From Ceratopteris richardii (Eukaryota; Streptophyta; Polypodiopsida; Polypodiales; Pteridaceae): DNA of 64,000 bases. Of this stretch, positions 1 through 12,730 are shown in pieces. The stretch lies in assembly GCA_020310875.1 (NCBI GenBank), contig CM035432.1:91532018-91596017 (forward strand), in the 5' to 3' direction. The position numbers and the translations under genes are program-made. Each line of letters begins with the position of its first letter. The first letter of the stretch is position 1. A model generated the notes under the pieces. The model saw only the letters and a list, made by a program, of their open reading frames with translations, had not been told where the DNA came from and made no database searches.

Positions 1-289
1 ACACCCACAAAGGAAGTTGGTACTTGATTTGGCAAAATCAATCCAATTAACGAGTTTTCATCATCAAGGTTATGTTGTCTAATGGCATCTCTTGTTGTGA
101 ATTTGAAGAAGGTTCTTCGAAAGCTTCCCTTCATTCCTTTTTTGTCATAGAGGACATTTGTTGATTCCGCACTCGGCGCATGCATTATGCAAATTTTTGA
201 GGATTAATTCTTGTTCTAGGGGCTTTTCTTCACTGATGTCTAATGCTTATTTTTTAAAGTAAGTCACAATTAAGAGCCACCTTTATGCA
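1..289. other. no gene seen
   Basis: I see no coding, RNA or repeat signal that I can name in this stretch. It borders the LINE ORF1 remnant and may be part of the same decayed element. Confidence 0.4.
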
Positions 290-700
290 AATCTAAATGT
301 ACCATCTTCCATTGAAGGAGTAGGATGCACCTTTATAAATGAGACCAGCGATATCTTCCTTACAGGTCAAAGGGTGGCCAATGAGCGTAACAAACTCCCT
401 GATAAATCCATACACAAAGAAGGGAAGATTAGGTAGCTCCAACCATAGCATAAGGTGTGTTGGTTTGGACTTGTTCAGAATGAAGTTTGGGAACCATTTG
501 AAGAGGCACAAAGTTGTATGCCAACATACCACACACCAACCTGTAGAGCTCGAAAAGCTATATCTTCATTTTCAAAAACTAGAAGGACCTGGTTTGTTGG
601 AAGAAGCTGACACTTGCCAACAACCAAGCCACATAGAAACCACTCCTTTCAGAACCATTGTCGAAGAGTTTGAAGCAATGGCTTAGGTTTGATCATCTTC
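290..700 (-). pseudogene. LINE ORF1 remnant, DUF4283-like
   Basis: The minus strand encodes a short open stretch (293-532). Its pattern is FPNF near the start, then LWLELPNLP, then IGHPL about 20 residues later. This matches the DUF4283 core found in the first ORF (gag-like, RNA-binding) of plant L1-type LINEs, usually written as W..LP.LP...I...IG.P. Sequence above 532 continues the similarity with stops and frame changes, so it is a broken fragment. No zinc knuckle is visible. It is the same strand as the LINE at 3.9-8.4 kb but separated from it by other elements, so I treat it as a separate old insertion. The assignment rests on motif spacing only. Confidence 0.42.
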
Positions 701-2130
701 TCTATCAGATAAACCTTCTTTAACTCTTCCTACTTTGCCAAAATGACTTCTCAAGGCAAGGCAACAATTGAGGGTTTGTATCCAAAGGGTTATCGCGAGG
801 CATTGGAGAGCTTATCCATTTGATACTAGCCCACATTGCTGATGATCAGCGAGCGGACATTCCACACCAAATCTTAAAGGAGCAACAAAGCCCCCGAAAG
901 GTCCATCACAGTTCCCCCCTTTGACACCCCCCACAACGAAAGAGACCCAACCCAACAAAACCTTATTTGAACAACGCTAAGCTAACTAGCACACATTGAG
1001 CCATCCAAAACCTAACTCGCTTTCTTTTTTGTTTTTCTTTTATTTCTCTTTATTTTTTCTCTTGTTAATTCTCTATTTTTTTTTTTTCTTTTCTTCTTTT
1101 TTCTTTAACCTTCTTCAAAATTCATTTCTTCTTTTTTTCTTTAACCTTCTTCAAAATTCATGAAGAGAAGAACGAAATGACCTTACGAAATACTTTTTCA
1201 ATTCTCTTTTATTAAAAACCACACCTGAAAACCAAGCATGTTCTTCTTACATAATCGGAGCACTATTTAAAAGCTTTTAGAAAACTCATAGTAGAAAGCT
1301 ACTTGCCTTCACGTATTTTATTTTGAAGACTTATGATAGAAAGTGATGAAGACGTACGATAGATGGTGAAGCCTCGTGATTGACGGTGGTGAAGACACGC
1401 GATAGACGGCGGTGAAATGGTGACACTCTGCCGAGATAGCCCTCCTTCCATCGCGCTAACTGCCCCCTCGCTTTTCTTTCTTTCCTTACAAGCGTCTCTT
1501 TTTGTTCACATCTTGAATAATTACAATATTAACTAAGAAAAAAAAGGATAAAAAGAATTCGCGTTGATCTTGAATACTTGCAATAAAGAAAAGAGAAAGA
1601 GAAAAAGAGGATAAAAAAAAATTAAAAGAGAGGGAAAAGTAACAATTCAAGTCAGAGTTTAAGAATCATTCAAGCAATCTTTCACAAAATGGGCTGAGGG
1701 AAAAGAAGTGTGTAGAGGGTAGAAAGAAAAGAAATTAAAAAGTGCTCGCTCTCTGGGTGTGCATCCTTTTTGGTCTCCCTCTTTGGGGCTAATGGGGGGA
1801 TCCATTCCCTCACTGCTGGTCAACAATGTAGGCCCGATATCATCGGATAAGGTCAATGGTGCTTTAATTAGTCTTTTTGGGAGTAAGCCATCGATAGCCT
1901 CCCTGCTTCTAGAAAGCATACTTTCCAAACAAGAGGAGCTCAAAAAATTTTTGCTCATAGGGTAGTTGTTTGGTCCAAAAGCATCTTTGGACTCCCTCCA
2001 ATAATGGTTTCAAAAAGAGTGGCTCGCTGCAGTTTAGTGGTTTGTAAGTGTTAGCTCTGTCAGACATTGATCCACAGGGATCAATCCATTTGATCCACAC
2101 GGATCAGTTCATGTGTGTGAGGGACAAGGG
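701..2130. other. gene-free stretch, T-rich with a 2-copy repeat
   Basis: No supported gene. The interval 1020-1160 is pyrimidine-rich and holds two near-identical copies, about 36 bp each, of a unit containing CTTTAACCTTCTTCAAAA (around 1094-1160). ORFs at 1659-2245 show no domain and overlap each other on both strands, so I do not call them. Confidence 0.45.
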
Positions 2131-2364
2131 CCAGCAAGCCAAGGTCCCACACTCGGGGGATACCTTAAGGTACTTTGGTAGTAATGGGAATTACTTGGGT
2201 AGTAATGGGAATAAGTGTTGCATGATGGCCACATATTCACACTAGACTATTCCATATCATTGCTATGTTTAGAGTACATCATCACTATTTTTAGAGTACA
2301 AGAGGGTATATATGGATGAGAGGAGAGTCACACACACACATCATTCAAGTTATTGTCTCACAAT

Positions 2365-2376
2365 TGGTATCAGAAC
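2365..2376 (+). promoter_or_regulatory. copia-type primer binding site (tRNA-iMet), LTR end before it
   Basis: TGGTATCAGAAC is one base away from the usual plant copia primer site TGGTATCAGAGC, which is complementary to the 3' end of initiator tRNA-Met. The bases just before it (TTATTGTCTCA then CAAT) fit an LTR end in CA followed by a short spacer. The putative LTR would lie about 2140-2360, but its start cannot be fixed and no gag follows. I therefore read this as the left edge of a decayed copia element. Confidence 0.42.
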
Positions 2377-2836
2377 CATTCTTGGCGTGCGTTTTTGTCA
2401 GAATCGTTCATCTTCTTCATCATTCTTTTCGTGGAGATTATGAAGGTTTCAGTCTTCCGTCGCTATTAGCAACACAAGGAGGCCATAGGATCCGCCCTGC
2501 AGAATATGCATGTGAACGCGTTCTACAGCTGGAAACATCGAGTTGTAGCTATTCTATAAATTTTTTTTGCTTTAGATAGCTCTCTTAGAGCTCTCTTCAA
2601 AGAGTGATTGCAAGCCATAGTTTGGCTTCAATTTCAATTATTCAGATTTTGGAGTTTGCCCATTCATCCTCAATGATCCTCTTTCGAGCATCGTTTCGAA
2701 GCATAATCTATCAAGGGAGACTTGGCATGCCACTCTGACGAAACGTGGACCATCGTCAGCACCTGCACACACGTGAAAATTACTTTTTGAACCTCCAGAT
2801 AAGTCTCTTTGTCAATTTATATGCATTGTTGCTCGC
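2377..2836. other. gene-free leader-like stretch
   Basis: This follows the primer site and holds no recognisable gag. Short open frames at 2316-2579 and 2745-3020 have no domain. It ends where the family L LTR similarity starts. Confidence 0.35.
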
Positions 2837-3866
2837 TGTCGAAAAGTTTTCAACCTTCCCGTTGATGACCACGAAAATTAAAAAATGTTTATTGGTCAAT
2901 TCTAATCTCATTATTACAATGTTTTTGCTTGGATCTAATCTCTTGTTAAGTATTTGCATGTTCAAATGGATGAAGAAAACAAAAGTTCATATTATGGTTT
3001 ACCCTAAACTGCTCGTATAATGTGTGTTTAGGTCAATAAAGTATTGAATCATGGGTTTAAGACCCTAGGTTTATGTTTATTTATATGTATTTAAGTTAAA
3101 AGCATTAATTCCTGGTTAATGTTAGGGTAAAAGCTATGTTTTTAATGTTAGGGTAAAAGCTATGTTTTAATGGGTTATCAGGAGTTTCCAAAGGGTTTAA
3201 AGTAGGTTTTCAAGGGTTTTATTGAATTTTAAGGGTTAAAATAATAGGTACTTAATTAAATTAATCTTTAAAATGAACATTTACGTATTAAAAATTAAAC
3301 TATGATATAATTAATTACTTTAATCATGTGTGTGAACTAAAATACTAAGGTATTTAGTTAATTAAAACCCTAAGCTAAGCTTAATTTAAATAAATAATTT
3401 AATTATAAAAATATAGGATAAATAAATTAAAATGATAAATTAAAAGACTAAATAAATGAGTGGTATATGTGAAGTAGAATTTAAAGTGTGGTATGAACTA
3501 AATATGTAATTAAAGTGATTTAAGGAGTGGACTGAAAGGATGATGTAATTAAAGGAGGTTAAAGAGAAACTTTAAATGAATGATATATATGAAAATGGTT
3601 AAAAGAGAGGAGAAAAAGTTGTGTGAATAAAGCTAATTTAAAGTGTGGAAGAGATGTGTGGACAAAAGTGTGAATGTAAATAAAAGTCAAAACTAAAAAG
3701 AATGGATTAGAAGTGACTTGTATATGTATTTAAATGTGTGATAAGCTCTGTTATTTTCTAATGTTTTCTTGCAGGTATCTCCTTCTTCTTCACATGATCC
3801 TTGATGAATGTTGTCATTGACTGCATATGCGTTAGCAGCGACTCATAACTTATTTTATTTTCCATC
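2837..3866 (+). repeat. family L LTR copy 1 (plus strand, partial)
   Basis: This AT-rich stretch is homologous, in opposite orientation, to about 40.5-41.29 kb. Shared landmarks in order are a TGTCG-AAAG start (2837), GTTGAT followed by AAATTAAAA, a block of AAACCCTA/AAGGGTTT type words, a long run of TTAAAGTGTG and AGAGAGGAG words (3470-3660), and the splice-acceptor-like TCTAATGTTTTCTTGCAG ending at 3776. Copy 3 (41292 downward) and copy 2 (12718 downward) begin with TGTCGGAA, so 2837 is probably the LTR start. No polypurine tract precedes it, which fits a 5' LTR. The LINE insertion cuts it at 3867, and the sequence resumes at 8431. Confidence 0.5.
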
Positions 3867-3867
3867 T
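3855..3867. repeat. LINE target site duplication, copy next to poly(A)
   Basis: TTATTTTCCATCT here is repeated exactly at 8418-8430. It sits directly beside the T9 run (poly(A) on the minus strand), as expected for target-primed reverse transcription. Confidence 0.8.
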
Positions 3868-6800
3868 TTTTTTTTGAGAAAACAGATATTAAATTAATGG
3901 AGAATGATACAACTATGCGAGGGGCAGGCCCTCAACTCAAGATCAAACCCACACCTCGGGCAAGAGGGTTAGAGAGAATAGTACATCAGAAATCTTTGAG
4001 ACGAGTACAGGGGAAGCATGGAAGCTTTCCATTGACTATACCTCATGTCTCTAATGATACTTCTGTAGTTCAGGGAATTATCCTGCACATTATTGATGGA
4101 TTTGATACACATCTCAACTGTTCTCTTGAGCTCTCTTTTACAGCTTATAAGAAATTTTTTTTGGCCGCTTTGGAAAAGTTTTTGGTTTCTGCTGATCCAT
4201 ATGTGCCATATGATAATGGCCCTCCAAATATGCCATAGGGGAACATCCATCCGGTAGCAGCACCCAAGCAGGATCTCAGCATAGCCAAGACAGGAGATAC
4301 CACAAGCTTGAAGACACTTATGGAAAAGGCTCCAAAACCTTTTAGCATGAGGACAGTTGATAAAGAGATGAGAAAGATCCTCCTCAACGCCACAGAAGCA
4401 GCATTCTCCATTACTTATGTTAATATCTTTTGCCTTCTTCCCAGTCCAAATACCATTGTGGTAAATTAGCCACAACAAGATACAATGTTTCTGGGCCATG
4501 GGGAAGGCCCATATGGTTTGGAAGCGAGATTTCCATTGTTGAGCGGACCAGTTGGTGAGCCACCTTTTATTACGTTTTTTAACCACCTCAATAAAGTCAC
4601 CATGGCGACTGTGGAACTTTTCCAGCATGTCTTTAGCCACCTCTTGAATGTCCAAGTTTTTGTACTGCGGACAGCTTTGGACTTTCGCTCTCAGCCGCTC
4701 CTTAGCGTTGATCAAGACCTGCTTACATCCAACAGAGAGACCAATAAGCTCATTAATCCAATGATTGTCCACCACTGCATCTAAGTGATAAAAGTCCTTG
4801 TAGCAATTAAAACCCCTTTTTTTGCATTTGTTATGAATGATACGCAGGGTTTCGTTATCATCTTTAGCCAGCCAGCCAATCCACGGACAGTCCTCTAAAT
4901 AGAAGGAAAGGTTAGTGGTGAATTTAATGTTGGGCTTATACTCCTTTTTTATGAACATCCACGCATTCCACATGTTGCATATCAGCCTGCTTCCTCTAGG
5001 TATGAACACCTGCGGAGAACACACAACATTCCAGAGGTTAAAATTTTTCCAGGCCTTATTCCCCTTAACATAGAAGTCCTTAATCTTTCTCTTAATGAGA
5101 CAGGCCCAGTAGTCCGAGGAATTCAGTGATCTGAGGATCCACTTAGCAGACAGTTGGGAAGCAAGCTTAAGAGGACAAAGGATACCAAGACCCCCCTCTT
5201 CCTTCTTTAAGCAACAAGTGTTCCAAGAGACTTTAGTCACACCAACCTTGTTACAGTCTCCACTCCATAAAAATCTACGAGAAAGGGAAATAACCTGCTG
5301 GAGCTCCTTTTTGGTAGGCATCCAACAGCACAAGTAGTAGACGATAGAAGGGAGAATGTAGTGATTTAAAACAAAAATCCTATGAGAAAGGGTCTGCTGC
5401 AAAGCAATCCATTTGAAGATTTTATTTCTAAATTTTTCCATAACCCAATCCCATCTTTGAGAAGAGGAAACTTGAAAACCCATCGGAATCCCTAACAATC
5501 TGAAAATGGTTCCTTCCTGAATAATTTCACACCCCAGGTTAAGAACACAGTTAGGAACAAGATTATTGGAGGATTTAAAAGAGGGTTTGCTGTGATTGAT
5601 TTGCGATCCACTGGCCAGACAAAAAATCTCGAGACAGTGCAGACAATTCTTAGCACACTCTTCATTAGCATTGATGAGGATGTTGGTGTCGTCCGCGAAC
5701 ATCTGAAGACATAACTGGGATTGAGAATTGGGAATGTCAATACCAGTGATGGTCTTTGAATCCAATCTGTCTTTAATCAACCACCCTAAAGCATCACTGG
5801 AAATGGCAAAGAGAAGGGGGGCAAGCGGGCATCCTTGTCTAATAGACCTGCAAAGCTTAAAAGAGGAAGAAAGATGACCATTCATAGCTACTTTGGAGAA
5901 GGCATTACCAAATAAGGTACTCACAGCTTTGATGAACCCCCTACCCAGACCAACATCATGAAGAGACTGCAGGATAAATTGCCATTTCATTCTGTCATAA
6001 GCTTTATCAAAGTCAATTTTGAAAAAATAGAAAGCTTGATTAGTCTCTTGAGCAAGGTCAATACCTTCCCACAAGGAAATGATAGCATCCAGGATATATC
6101 TGCCTTTTATAAAACCTTTTTGTTCAGGCAAGATAATAGAGTCCATGATAGGGCTAAGTCTTCTAGCCAGAGCTGAGGAGAAGATCTTGTAAATAGAGGT
6201 CAAACAAGAGATAGGTCTCCAGTTATTGAGGTCATCCTTGGATCCCTTCTTGTGAATAAGCTTGATGACACCAGTGTTAATGAAAGAAGATAGAGAACCT
6301 TTTTTCACAGCTTCCTGCCACACCAAGAGAATCAGGGGGGATAGGAAGTCTTTCATCACCAGGTAGAACTCATTAGCAATCCCGTCAATACCAGGGGACT
6401 TAAAAGGTTTCAGTTTACTAATAGTATCTCTGATCTCGCCGACAGAGAGGGGCAGATCCAGAAGAGTAGCTAGGCTTTTAGGAATCATTCTTTTCCTCTT
6501 TAGTGCAATGTGGGCCCTGGCTCTCTGGATATCCTCCCCCCACTTGGGAGGCACAGAAAACACATTGGTAAAAAAACTGACCGCCTCTTGCAAGTTCTCC
6601 TTGATATTAGTGGCAAAACCACCAGAGTTCTTCTTCACCATAGGAACAAAGTCCTTGTTCTTCTTTCTTTTCATGAGGTCAAACATGAACTTGTTGGGCC
6701 TATCCACTTTGCCCACCCAAAACTCCCTAGAAGAGGCAAGACACCCATGAGCCAAGATGTAATCTTCCTTCCTCAGCTTATCCTGGAGATCAAGGATCTT

Positions 6801-8417
6801 CTGAAAATAACTGGAGGAATCAAGACTACTCTGAAGGACTTTGTCTATCTCTTGAAGAATCATCATTCTTCTTTCAGCCCTAATATTTTTGGCCATCTGT
6901 TTATACTGAAAAAAAAGTTTCTGGGTCGCTCTGATGGACTTCTCCCAGGCCAAGAGGGGGGACAAATTGTTATTGAAAAAGAAGGAAAAGATGTCTTTGG
7001 TTTTATTGACAACCGAGGGGATATTAAGTAGAGACGTATCGATGTGAGGCCACCCAGCCCTAGAGGTGGGGTTGTTATTGAACATTTGGGTAAGGACAGG
7101 CACATGGTCAGAAATGTTAAGGGAAGGCAAGCACTCACATTTAATTTGCCAAAAATCATGACTTCTGTCAGCATTGAGGTAACCTCTGTCAAGCCTAGTA
7201 GCTAAAAAATTATCCTTACTCTTGTTGTTCCACGTCATGTTAGTGTGTAAGCTAAACTCCAAGAGATTCTTTTTGTTAATCAGGTTAAACCAGTACTTTT
7301 TTTCAAGCCCAGACAATATGTTATTTTTGTTACCAATTCTGTCTTTGGCTTCAATGACCATGTTAAAGTCACCCATGATAAGCAAATCACCCTCAATGTA
7401 AGAGATCTCCTCCCAATAGTTAGTTCTCTCCGCCACGTTATTGGAAGCATAAACACTCACAACAGTCAAGTTTAAAGGAAAGGCACACTTAATACCAACC
7501 CATTTATGGGTAGGGCTGGAAACCTGCTTTTCCACAAGGTGGCCCAGAGCCGAGCTAATGCCAATGACCGCCCCCCCTTGCCATGCAAATGCTTGGTATT
7601 GTACCAAAGATGAGAAGAAGAGATAATCCCTAGGTTCTTCTGAAGATTAAAACCATCGGTCTTCACTTCCTGCAGCAAAATAAAATCTAGACTTAAACTC
7701 AAATCCTTAATCCATTGATTAAGCATTTTACCCCTGACCGGATCAAAAAGCCCTTTAATATTAAGAGACAACAGCTTAATTTGGTTCATGAAAAAACTAG
7801 GAAAGGAAACTCACGTACATTCAGAGAGCACTCTACCACTCAAAAGGGGACCTAAAGCCCAAAGCCAGTATGGGCTTAAAGCGTTCAGCAGAACCCGAAC
7901 ATAACTAGCCATGGACATATCCTTATCCTGAGTAACGCCCAGGACCTTGCTAATCGACCCAGACAAATCAGTAGAGAGATCTTCCTTAGTGAACATACTT
8001 ACCTTCGTTTTGATATCATACTTATTATTAAAATAAGGAGCCTTAACCTTTAGCACCGGTGACTTAAAATTATTTTTGCGACAACAGTAACGATCATCCC
8101 ATAAGAAGCAAATACCGAGACCAAACTTGCACCGGGCCAGAAAACTAAAGTGAATCCCCTGCCTATTCATAGGAGGCTTAAAGGTATAAGAAAACAGAAG
8201 TTGCAGAAGCCTGGAAAAACGAGAAACAATGTTCGTGCGTTGTTTATCAGCATACATGACACAACTCCGGTTCTGACAATTGTCCCAAAGAATAAAACGA
8301 TATGTGCTAATTAGCGACCGAAAACAGACAAACTTCCTTAGGGCCTTATTCTGGGCCTTGATGCTCAAAGCTGAATAATGCACAACATCTTCAGTATAAT
8401 GGCGAGGACCTTGTCTC
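3867..8417 (-). mobile_element. 5'-truncated L1-type LINE insertion
   Basis: The unit runs on the minus strand from about 8417 to a short poly(A) (T9 on the plus strand at 3867-3875). A 13-bp direct repeat at 3855-3867 and 8418-8430 brackets it. Inside are the distal part of an ORF1 and a nearly complete ORF2 with endonuclease, reverse transcriptase and a C-terminal zinc-binding region. The 5' end falls inside ORF1, so this is an ordinary 5'-truncated insertion. A perfect 13-bp duplication and one frameshift in about 3.8 kb of coding sequence mean it is recent compared with most elements nearby. It landed inside copy 1 of the family L LTR. Confidence 0.85.
3969..7789 (-). pseudogene. LINE ORF2: endonuclease-reverse transcriptase
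   Basis: Nicks target DNA and reverse-transcribes the LINE RNA. The start at 7789 gives the APE-type endonuclease N-terminus (LLSLNIKGL, then ILLQEVK). The rest continues in the next frame from about 7600 with GDFNMV and SDHVPVL. Reverse transcriptase follows: NWRPISCLTSIYK, KGFIKGRYILDA, FFKIDFDKAYDR, RQGCPLAPLLF and the catalytic FADDT. A zf-RVT-like region sits near the C-terminus (WLIYHNGIWTGKKA, then CCFCGVEEDLSHLF-NCPHA). The only break I see is at a run of seven C (7571-7577), where one base is missing relative to the expected frame. Total about 1,270 codons, normal for plant L1 ORF2. It begins 22 bp after the ORF1 fragment stops. Confidence 0.9.
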
Positions 8418-8446
8418 TTATTTTCCATCTTAGAGGTTGCACGCAT
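7811..8446 (-). CDS. LINE ORF1 C-terminal fragment
   Basis: A 211-codon open frame lies just upstream of ORF2 on the same strand, in the ORF1 position. Its first codons (to about 8418) lie in the target duplication and flanking DNA, so the ATG at 8446 is not the element's own. The true ORF1 start was lost by 5' truncation. I recognise neither a DUF4283 core nor a CCHC knuckle. Several Cys occur in CQNRSC, CKFGLGICF and YCC, without a standard zinc-finger spacing. Role in RNA binding is inferred from position alone. Confidence 0.5.
   Translation of the reverse strand: MRATSKMENKRQGPRHYTEDVVHYSALSIKAQNKALRKFVCFRSLISTYRFILWDNCQNRSCVMYADKQRTNIVSRFSRLLQLLFSYTFKPPMNRQGIHFSFLARCKFGLGICFLWDDRYCCRKNNFKSPVLKVKAPYFNNKYDIKTKVSMFTKEDLSTDLSGSISKVLGVTQDKDMSMASYVRVLLNALSPYWLWALGPLLSGRVLSECT
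8418..8430. repeat. LINE target site duplication, 5' copy
   Basis: An exact match to 3855-3867 (TTATTTTCCATCT). It defines the 5' end of the LINE and shows that 3866 and 8431 were adjacent before insertion. Confidence 0.8.
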
Positions 8447-8725
8447 ATCAGAAATTGAGCATATGATTGATGTTGTACAGTATAGGAGAAAGAAACATAA
8501 AAGTTTCTGGCAAAGTCATCAGTCAAAATGCTCCGCGCTATCGTAGAGGGGTGTGAAGGGAGGCTGACGTTCATCTAAAAGAATCACGCTAACCTAACCG
8601 TGTGACTGCACGCAGGGTGCTTCTAAGTATGCCTAGGGCCTTCGGTTGATTTTTCAATTTAGGTGTGATAAAAACCTATATGTTTCTAATATATGGGAGT
8701 GCAAATTAAGAACTAATTATTTAGA

Positions 8726-9154
8726 CTAAGGACCGTAAGGACGAGCATTTCTATAATTTTCTATAGCTTCTAATTGATAAGACAAAACTAAGTTCTCGTT
8801 TGTAATTTTATCTTTAACAAAGTTAACTTCTTCGTTCTCAATTTGATTTGAGTTAGGTTTTCTAACTAAATTAGGTGGGAATAAGTCTTTCTTGTCCTCC
8901 GGTTCTGGCAAAACTATGGTAATTAAAGGTAAAATTCTAGAAAGAAGACGATCGTAATCTAACGTGTGTAAAGTTTCGTTAAGTACTTTATCTTTAATAA
9001 TTTCAACTTCTATATTTTCATCATTATTTGAACTATCAATTGAAGACGGAAGCAATGTTCCTATTATTAAGTTTTCTAATTCTTGATTCTTAATATCAGA
9101 ATCGTTTGAAGATACTAGTTTAGAACTACTTGTAGATCCTGATTCTTTAGACAT
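8726..9154 (-). pseudogene. family L gag-like ORF, copy 2 (N-terminal part)
   Basis: A 142-codon acidic frame starting MSKESGSTSSS. A diverged copy exists at 37990-38404: both have LFPP, then NQIE, then a lysine-rich stretch, and end with a Y-R-A-PY-P pattern (NYRNARPYGP here). In both places the frame follows directly after the family L LTR on the same strand, which is the gag position of an LTR retrotransposon. No zinc knuckle or capsid motif is visible, so gag is inferred from position. Sequence below about 8650 no longer belongs to this element. Confidence 0.45.
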
Positions 9155-9597
9155 ATGAAATAAAAAAGTAAAGATCTCAATTAATTTTCAGAGAAACAGT
9201 ATGAAGAATTTCAAAATCAATTTTATTTAAGCCTATACAATAAGCCTATACAAAAGTTTATCATAAGTGCTAATACAATTCTCTTAATAGATAATCCTAT
9301 ACAACTTAATAAACAATCTTCAAAAATCGTAATTTCGTGATCTTGAAATATCGTATGCTTGTGTTCTTGTATTCTCCTTTGTAATCTCTTCAACGATCTG
9401 CAGGAATTCATTAAGCAAAAAAAAAAACATAAGTATGTTTTTAATTAGCATAAAACACTCATTTAATTATTTTAGCATTCAATATATAACTTAAAACCTA
9501 TACTAACACATATACACGAATACTTCTAATTTCCTAACTTTAATGTAAATGTAAACAATTACTTATATAAATGTAAACATATATTTGTTTCCATACA

Positions 9598-10110
9598 AAT
9601 ATGCATCACATAATACTTCAATATCTCTCATGCATACATGCATATCAACATGTATTAACTAAACATGCACACTCATGTATTCATAAACGTACAGTCATGC
9701 TAATGCACACTACACATGCAATCTCATTTTATCATGCATATGCATACACATGCCTCTAACTTAAACTTAACATGCACATGCATACATAACTATACATGCA
9801 TTTGTTTTTTTACATGCATCTATTATATACACATGCATGCATGCAAACTTCTACATTTACATATATACACTTGCATCTTATTCTAACATACATGCATACA
9901 TGTGCACATCTCTCACTTATGCACATGCATCACTTATTACTCATGCATACATGCACACACATATCACATGCATACATAAGCATAACATTCACATGCTCAC
10001 ATGCATACACATGCATACATACATTCATACTAACATGCATACTTTCATCATACATAAACTCATGCACACATATGCATGCATAAACATGCACACATATGCA
10101 TTCATGCATC
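9598..10110. repeat. CATGCA/CATACATG low-complexity block
   Basis: Dense, irregular repetition of CATGCA, ACATGCAT and CATACATG words. Alternating purine-pyrimidine dominates, which is prone to Z-DNA or cruciform. The overlapping open frames here are composition artefacts. A matching block is at 38640-39240. Confidence 0.7.
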
Positions 10111-11589
10111 CCCCCTTTCTCTCTCTCTCTCTCTCACTCTCTTTCGTATTCATACTCTCATATTTTCCAAACCCACTAACGATGACAATAGCACTAATTC
10201 AATGGTATATGCATAGACATAGAAACACGTAGACTGCTCAATGCTCCCATAACATTGCACACACCAGAAATGGACCCGTAATGTGCTCATACATGTTGCT
10301 CTGCTTAATGCGCACAGAAAGGGAAGGGCAATAACGTAAACAGGATGAAGGTCCAGATAATAGTTGTGACAAGCATTACGAAGAAGCAAGCAGACAATAG
10401 AACTGTTCCTGAACTATCATCATCTTGATAAGTCTGAGCAAGATCATCATCACTAGGCAATATGGCTTGGTTCGATTCTGGAAATAGCTTTATAATATCC
10501 TTAACAGACAATCCAAACCATGTTATACTTGAGGAACTAACCACGTTCTATGCCTAACCAGACGTAGATTAACGTCTCTCTCACTCTCTCTCTCTCTCGA
10601 TCTCTCTCTCTCTCTAGCTCCCTTCTTCATGCCCGTGTGACTAGCATTTTCTGATCTGTAGCAGATGAGAATCATATCTCTCTCTCTCTACACACGCATA
10701 CATACATTCACGTAATGGCAGGTTGCAACTCCTGATTAAGGAAACCTTCAAAACTTCAGAGCTCGGAGGTGTGACAACAAATACACAGAAACCTACATGA
10801 AGAGCACGAGAAAGGAGGAGAACGTACAAGAAGATGAACACATGAGAAGCAAGAAGAATGAAGAATTATGATCAAACACACAAGGCAATGCGAGGGGAAT
10901 AAAAGTGGCAAGCAAACTCGATGGGAATCGATGCCTATATACAGACGTGTGTCGCAAGCCTCTCTCTCTCTATCTCTATGGCAAATGCCCAATCACAGCG
11001 TGAACGGGGCCCTTGCTTATCTATAGCAGATCAATGAAGGAGGGAGGGAGGAAGGTGAAGATCTCCCTCTCTCAGTGCTTTGATTACTCCTCTTGTAATC
11101 TCTCTCTTACAGAATCTCAGCAAGCAGCACCCTCAATCTGTGAATACGATTAGATATTTCTCACTTTTTACGCAATTCTTGCATCTGTGCGTATCGATCT
11201 CTGTAGTCCGACTCCCTCTACCTGCCCATGTGCGATTGGAGCCACCTTTTCTATCTCTGGTGGTGTGCAATAGCAGGCAAATCATTTCTCACTCTGTACG
11301 TGAGTCATAGATTTTCTCCCTACATCTTTCTCTATGATACACGAGAGCACCTGAGCATGTGAGTGCTAATTAGTGCTAATCAGCGGATGACTCATTCACT
11401 GTCTGTTCTGAATGTCGCGCAACACTTACAGAGCGATGAGCACCCTCATAACACACGTAATATCAGTTCTACAGCGCCACAAAATACCTTTCTTTCTCTC
11501 TCTCTGTCTCTCTCTCACGATCTCTCACACTCTCTGATTGGGAATCGACGTACTTGCAGGAATTCATTAAGCAAAAAAAAACAAGCATT

Positions 11590-11719
<130 letters not shown>

Positions 11720-12718
11720 ACATAGACGCTACGTATGTTTACCATTTTAGAATAGTTAAATATACAAACTAACACTAAATCATGCATGCCTAAATGAACT
11801 TCTATTAACTTAACGTAAACTAAAACTTTTACTAACGTAAGAACTTTTTGGATTTTATGATTAATATAAATAATAAATATTAGGTAACATAAAATGTAGT
11901 AGATATATTTTATATTAACTAAATAAACTATTACTTATTATGTAAAATAACTATCATAAAAAAAATGGTACATTAATTTTTATTTTAATACTAGTGTCAC
12001 TTATATCTATTAGTTAAATCAATTAATAATTAAATAAATTAATACTTATAATTGACGCACATATAAATAATTAGGATCATGATTATACTCATAGGGTTTT
12101 ACTCAATTATGATTTAAGTTATATAAATATCATGATTAACATGTTTTTAAGCTCATAGGTAATACTAATTCATTTTATTAAGATAAATCATATTTAGAAT
12201 AACCACATGAAATAACACACGTATCCGTAAAGTTTGCTACACTTACATGAATTAAATAGACAGATTTTCTTGTGAGAACTCTATTTAAAATATGTTCATA
12301 TGCATAAATAACCACACAAAAAATTAAAAAAAATCATAGGTACATTAATATGTATAGACTCTTAGGCTAATGCATAGACATAAACACAAATGCATACTCT
12401 TACTTATTTATTCACATAACACACATCTTTATAGTTCATAAGTAAAGTCATTCATGGGATCAATAAAATTATAACTATAGAGAGTATACATAAGGGTAAA
12501 TACAAAGATAACTTGAAGGGTTCAACCAAAGATCTCTTGCCATTATTCAAAGTTCTGAATATATGTCCATCTTTTGCCTACAGGTACTTCAAATAAAAAT
12601 TAGTCAATTAAAAAGAATACATTAAAAATTATGTGAGAGAGATATCATTCAACCGACTCTAAAGCAAAATATTTTTATTTTTGCATATGACAATTCAAGT
12701 AAGGAAATCCTTCCGACA

Positions 12719-12730
12719 TCTGCCCCCACC
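12719..12730 (-). promoter_or_regulatory. polypurine tract of family L gypsy
   Basis: The minus strand reads GGTGGGGGCAGA directly before TGTCGG. A GGGGGCAGA-TGTC junction is typical of the plus-strand primer and 3' LTR start in many Ty3/gypsy elements. Confidence 0.65.

Noticed and set aside
9796..10232. Open frames rich in H, T, M and I on the plus strand
   Set aside because: They follow the CATGCA repetition and exist in overlapping frames with no domain.
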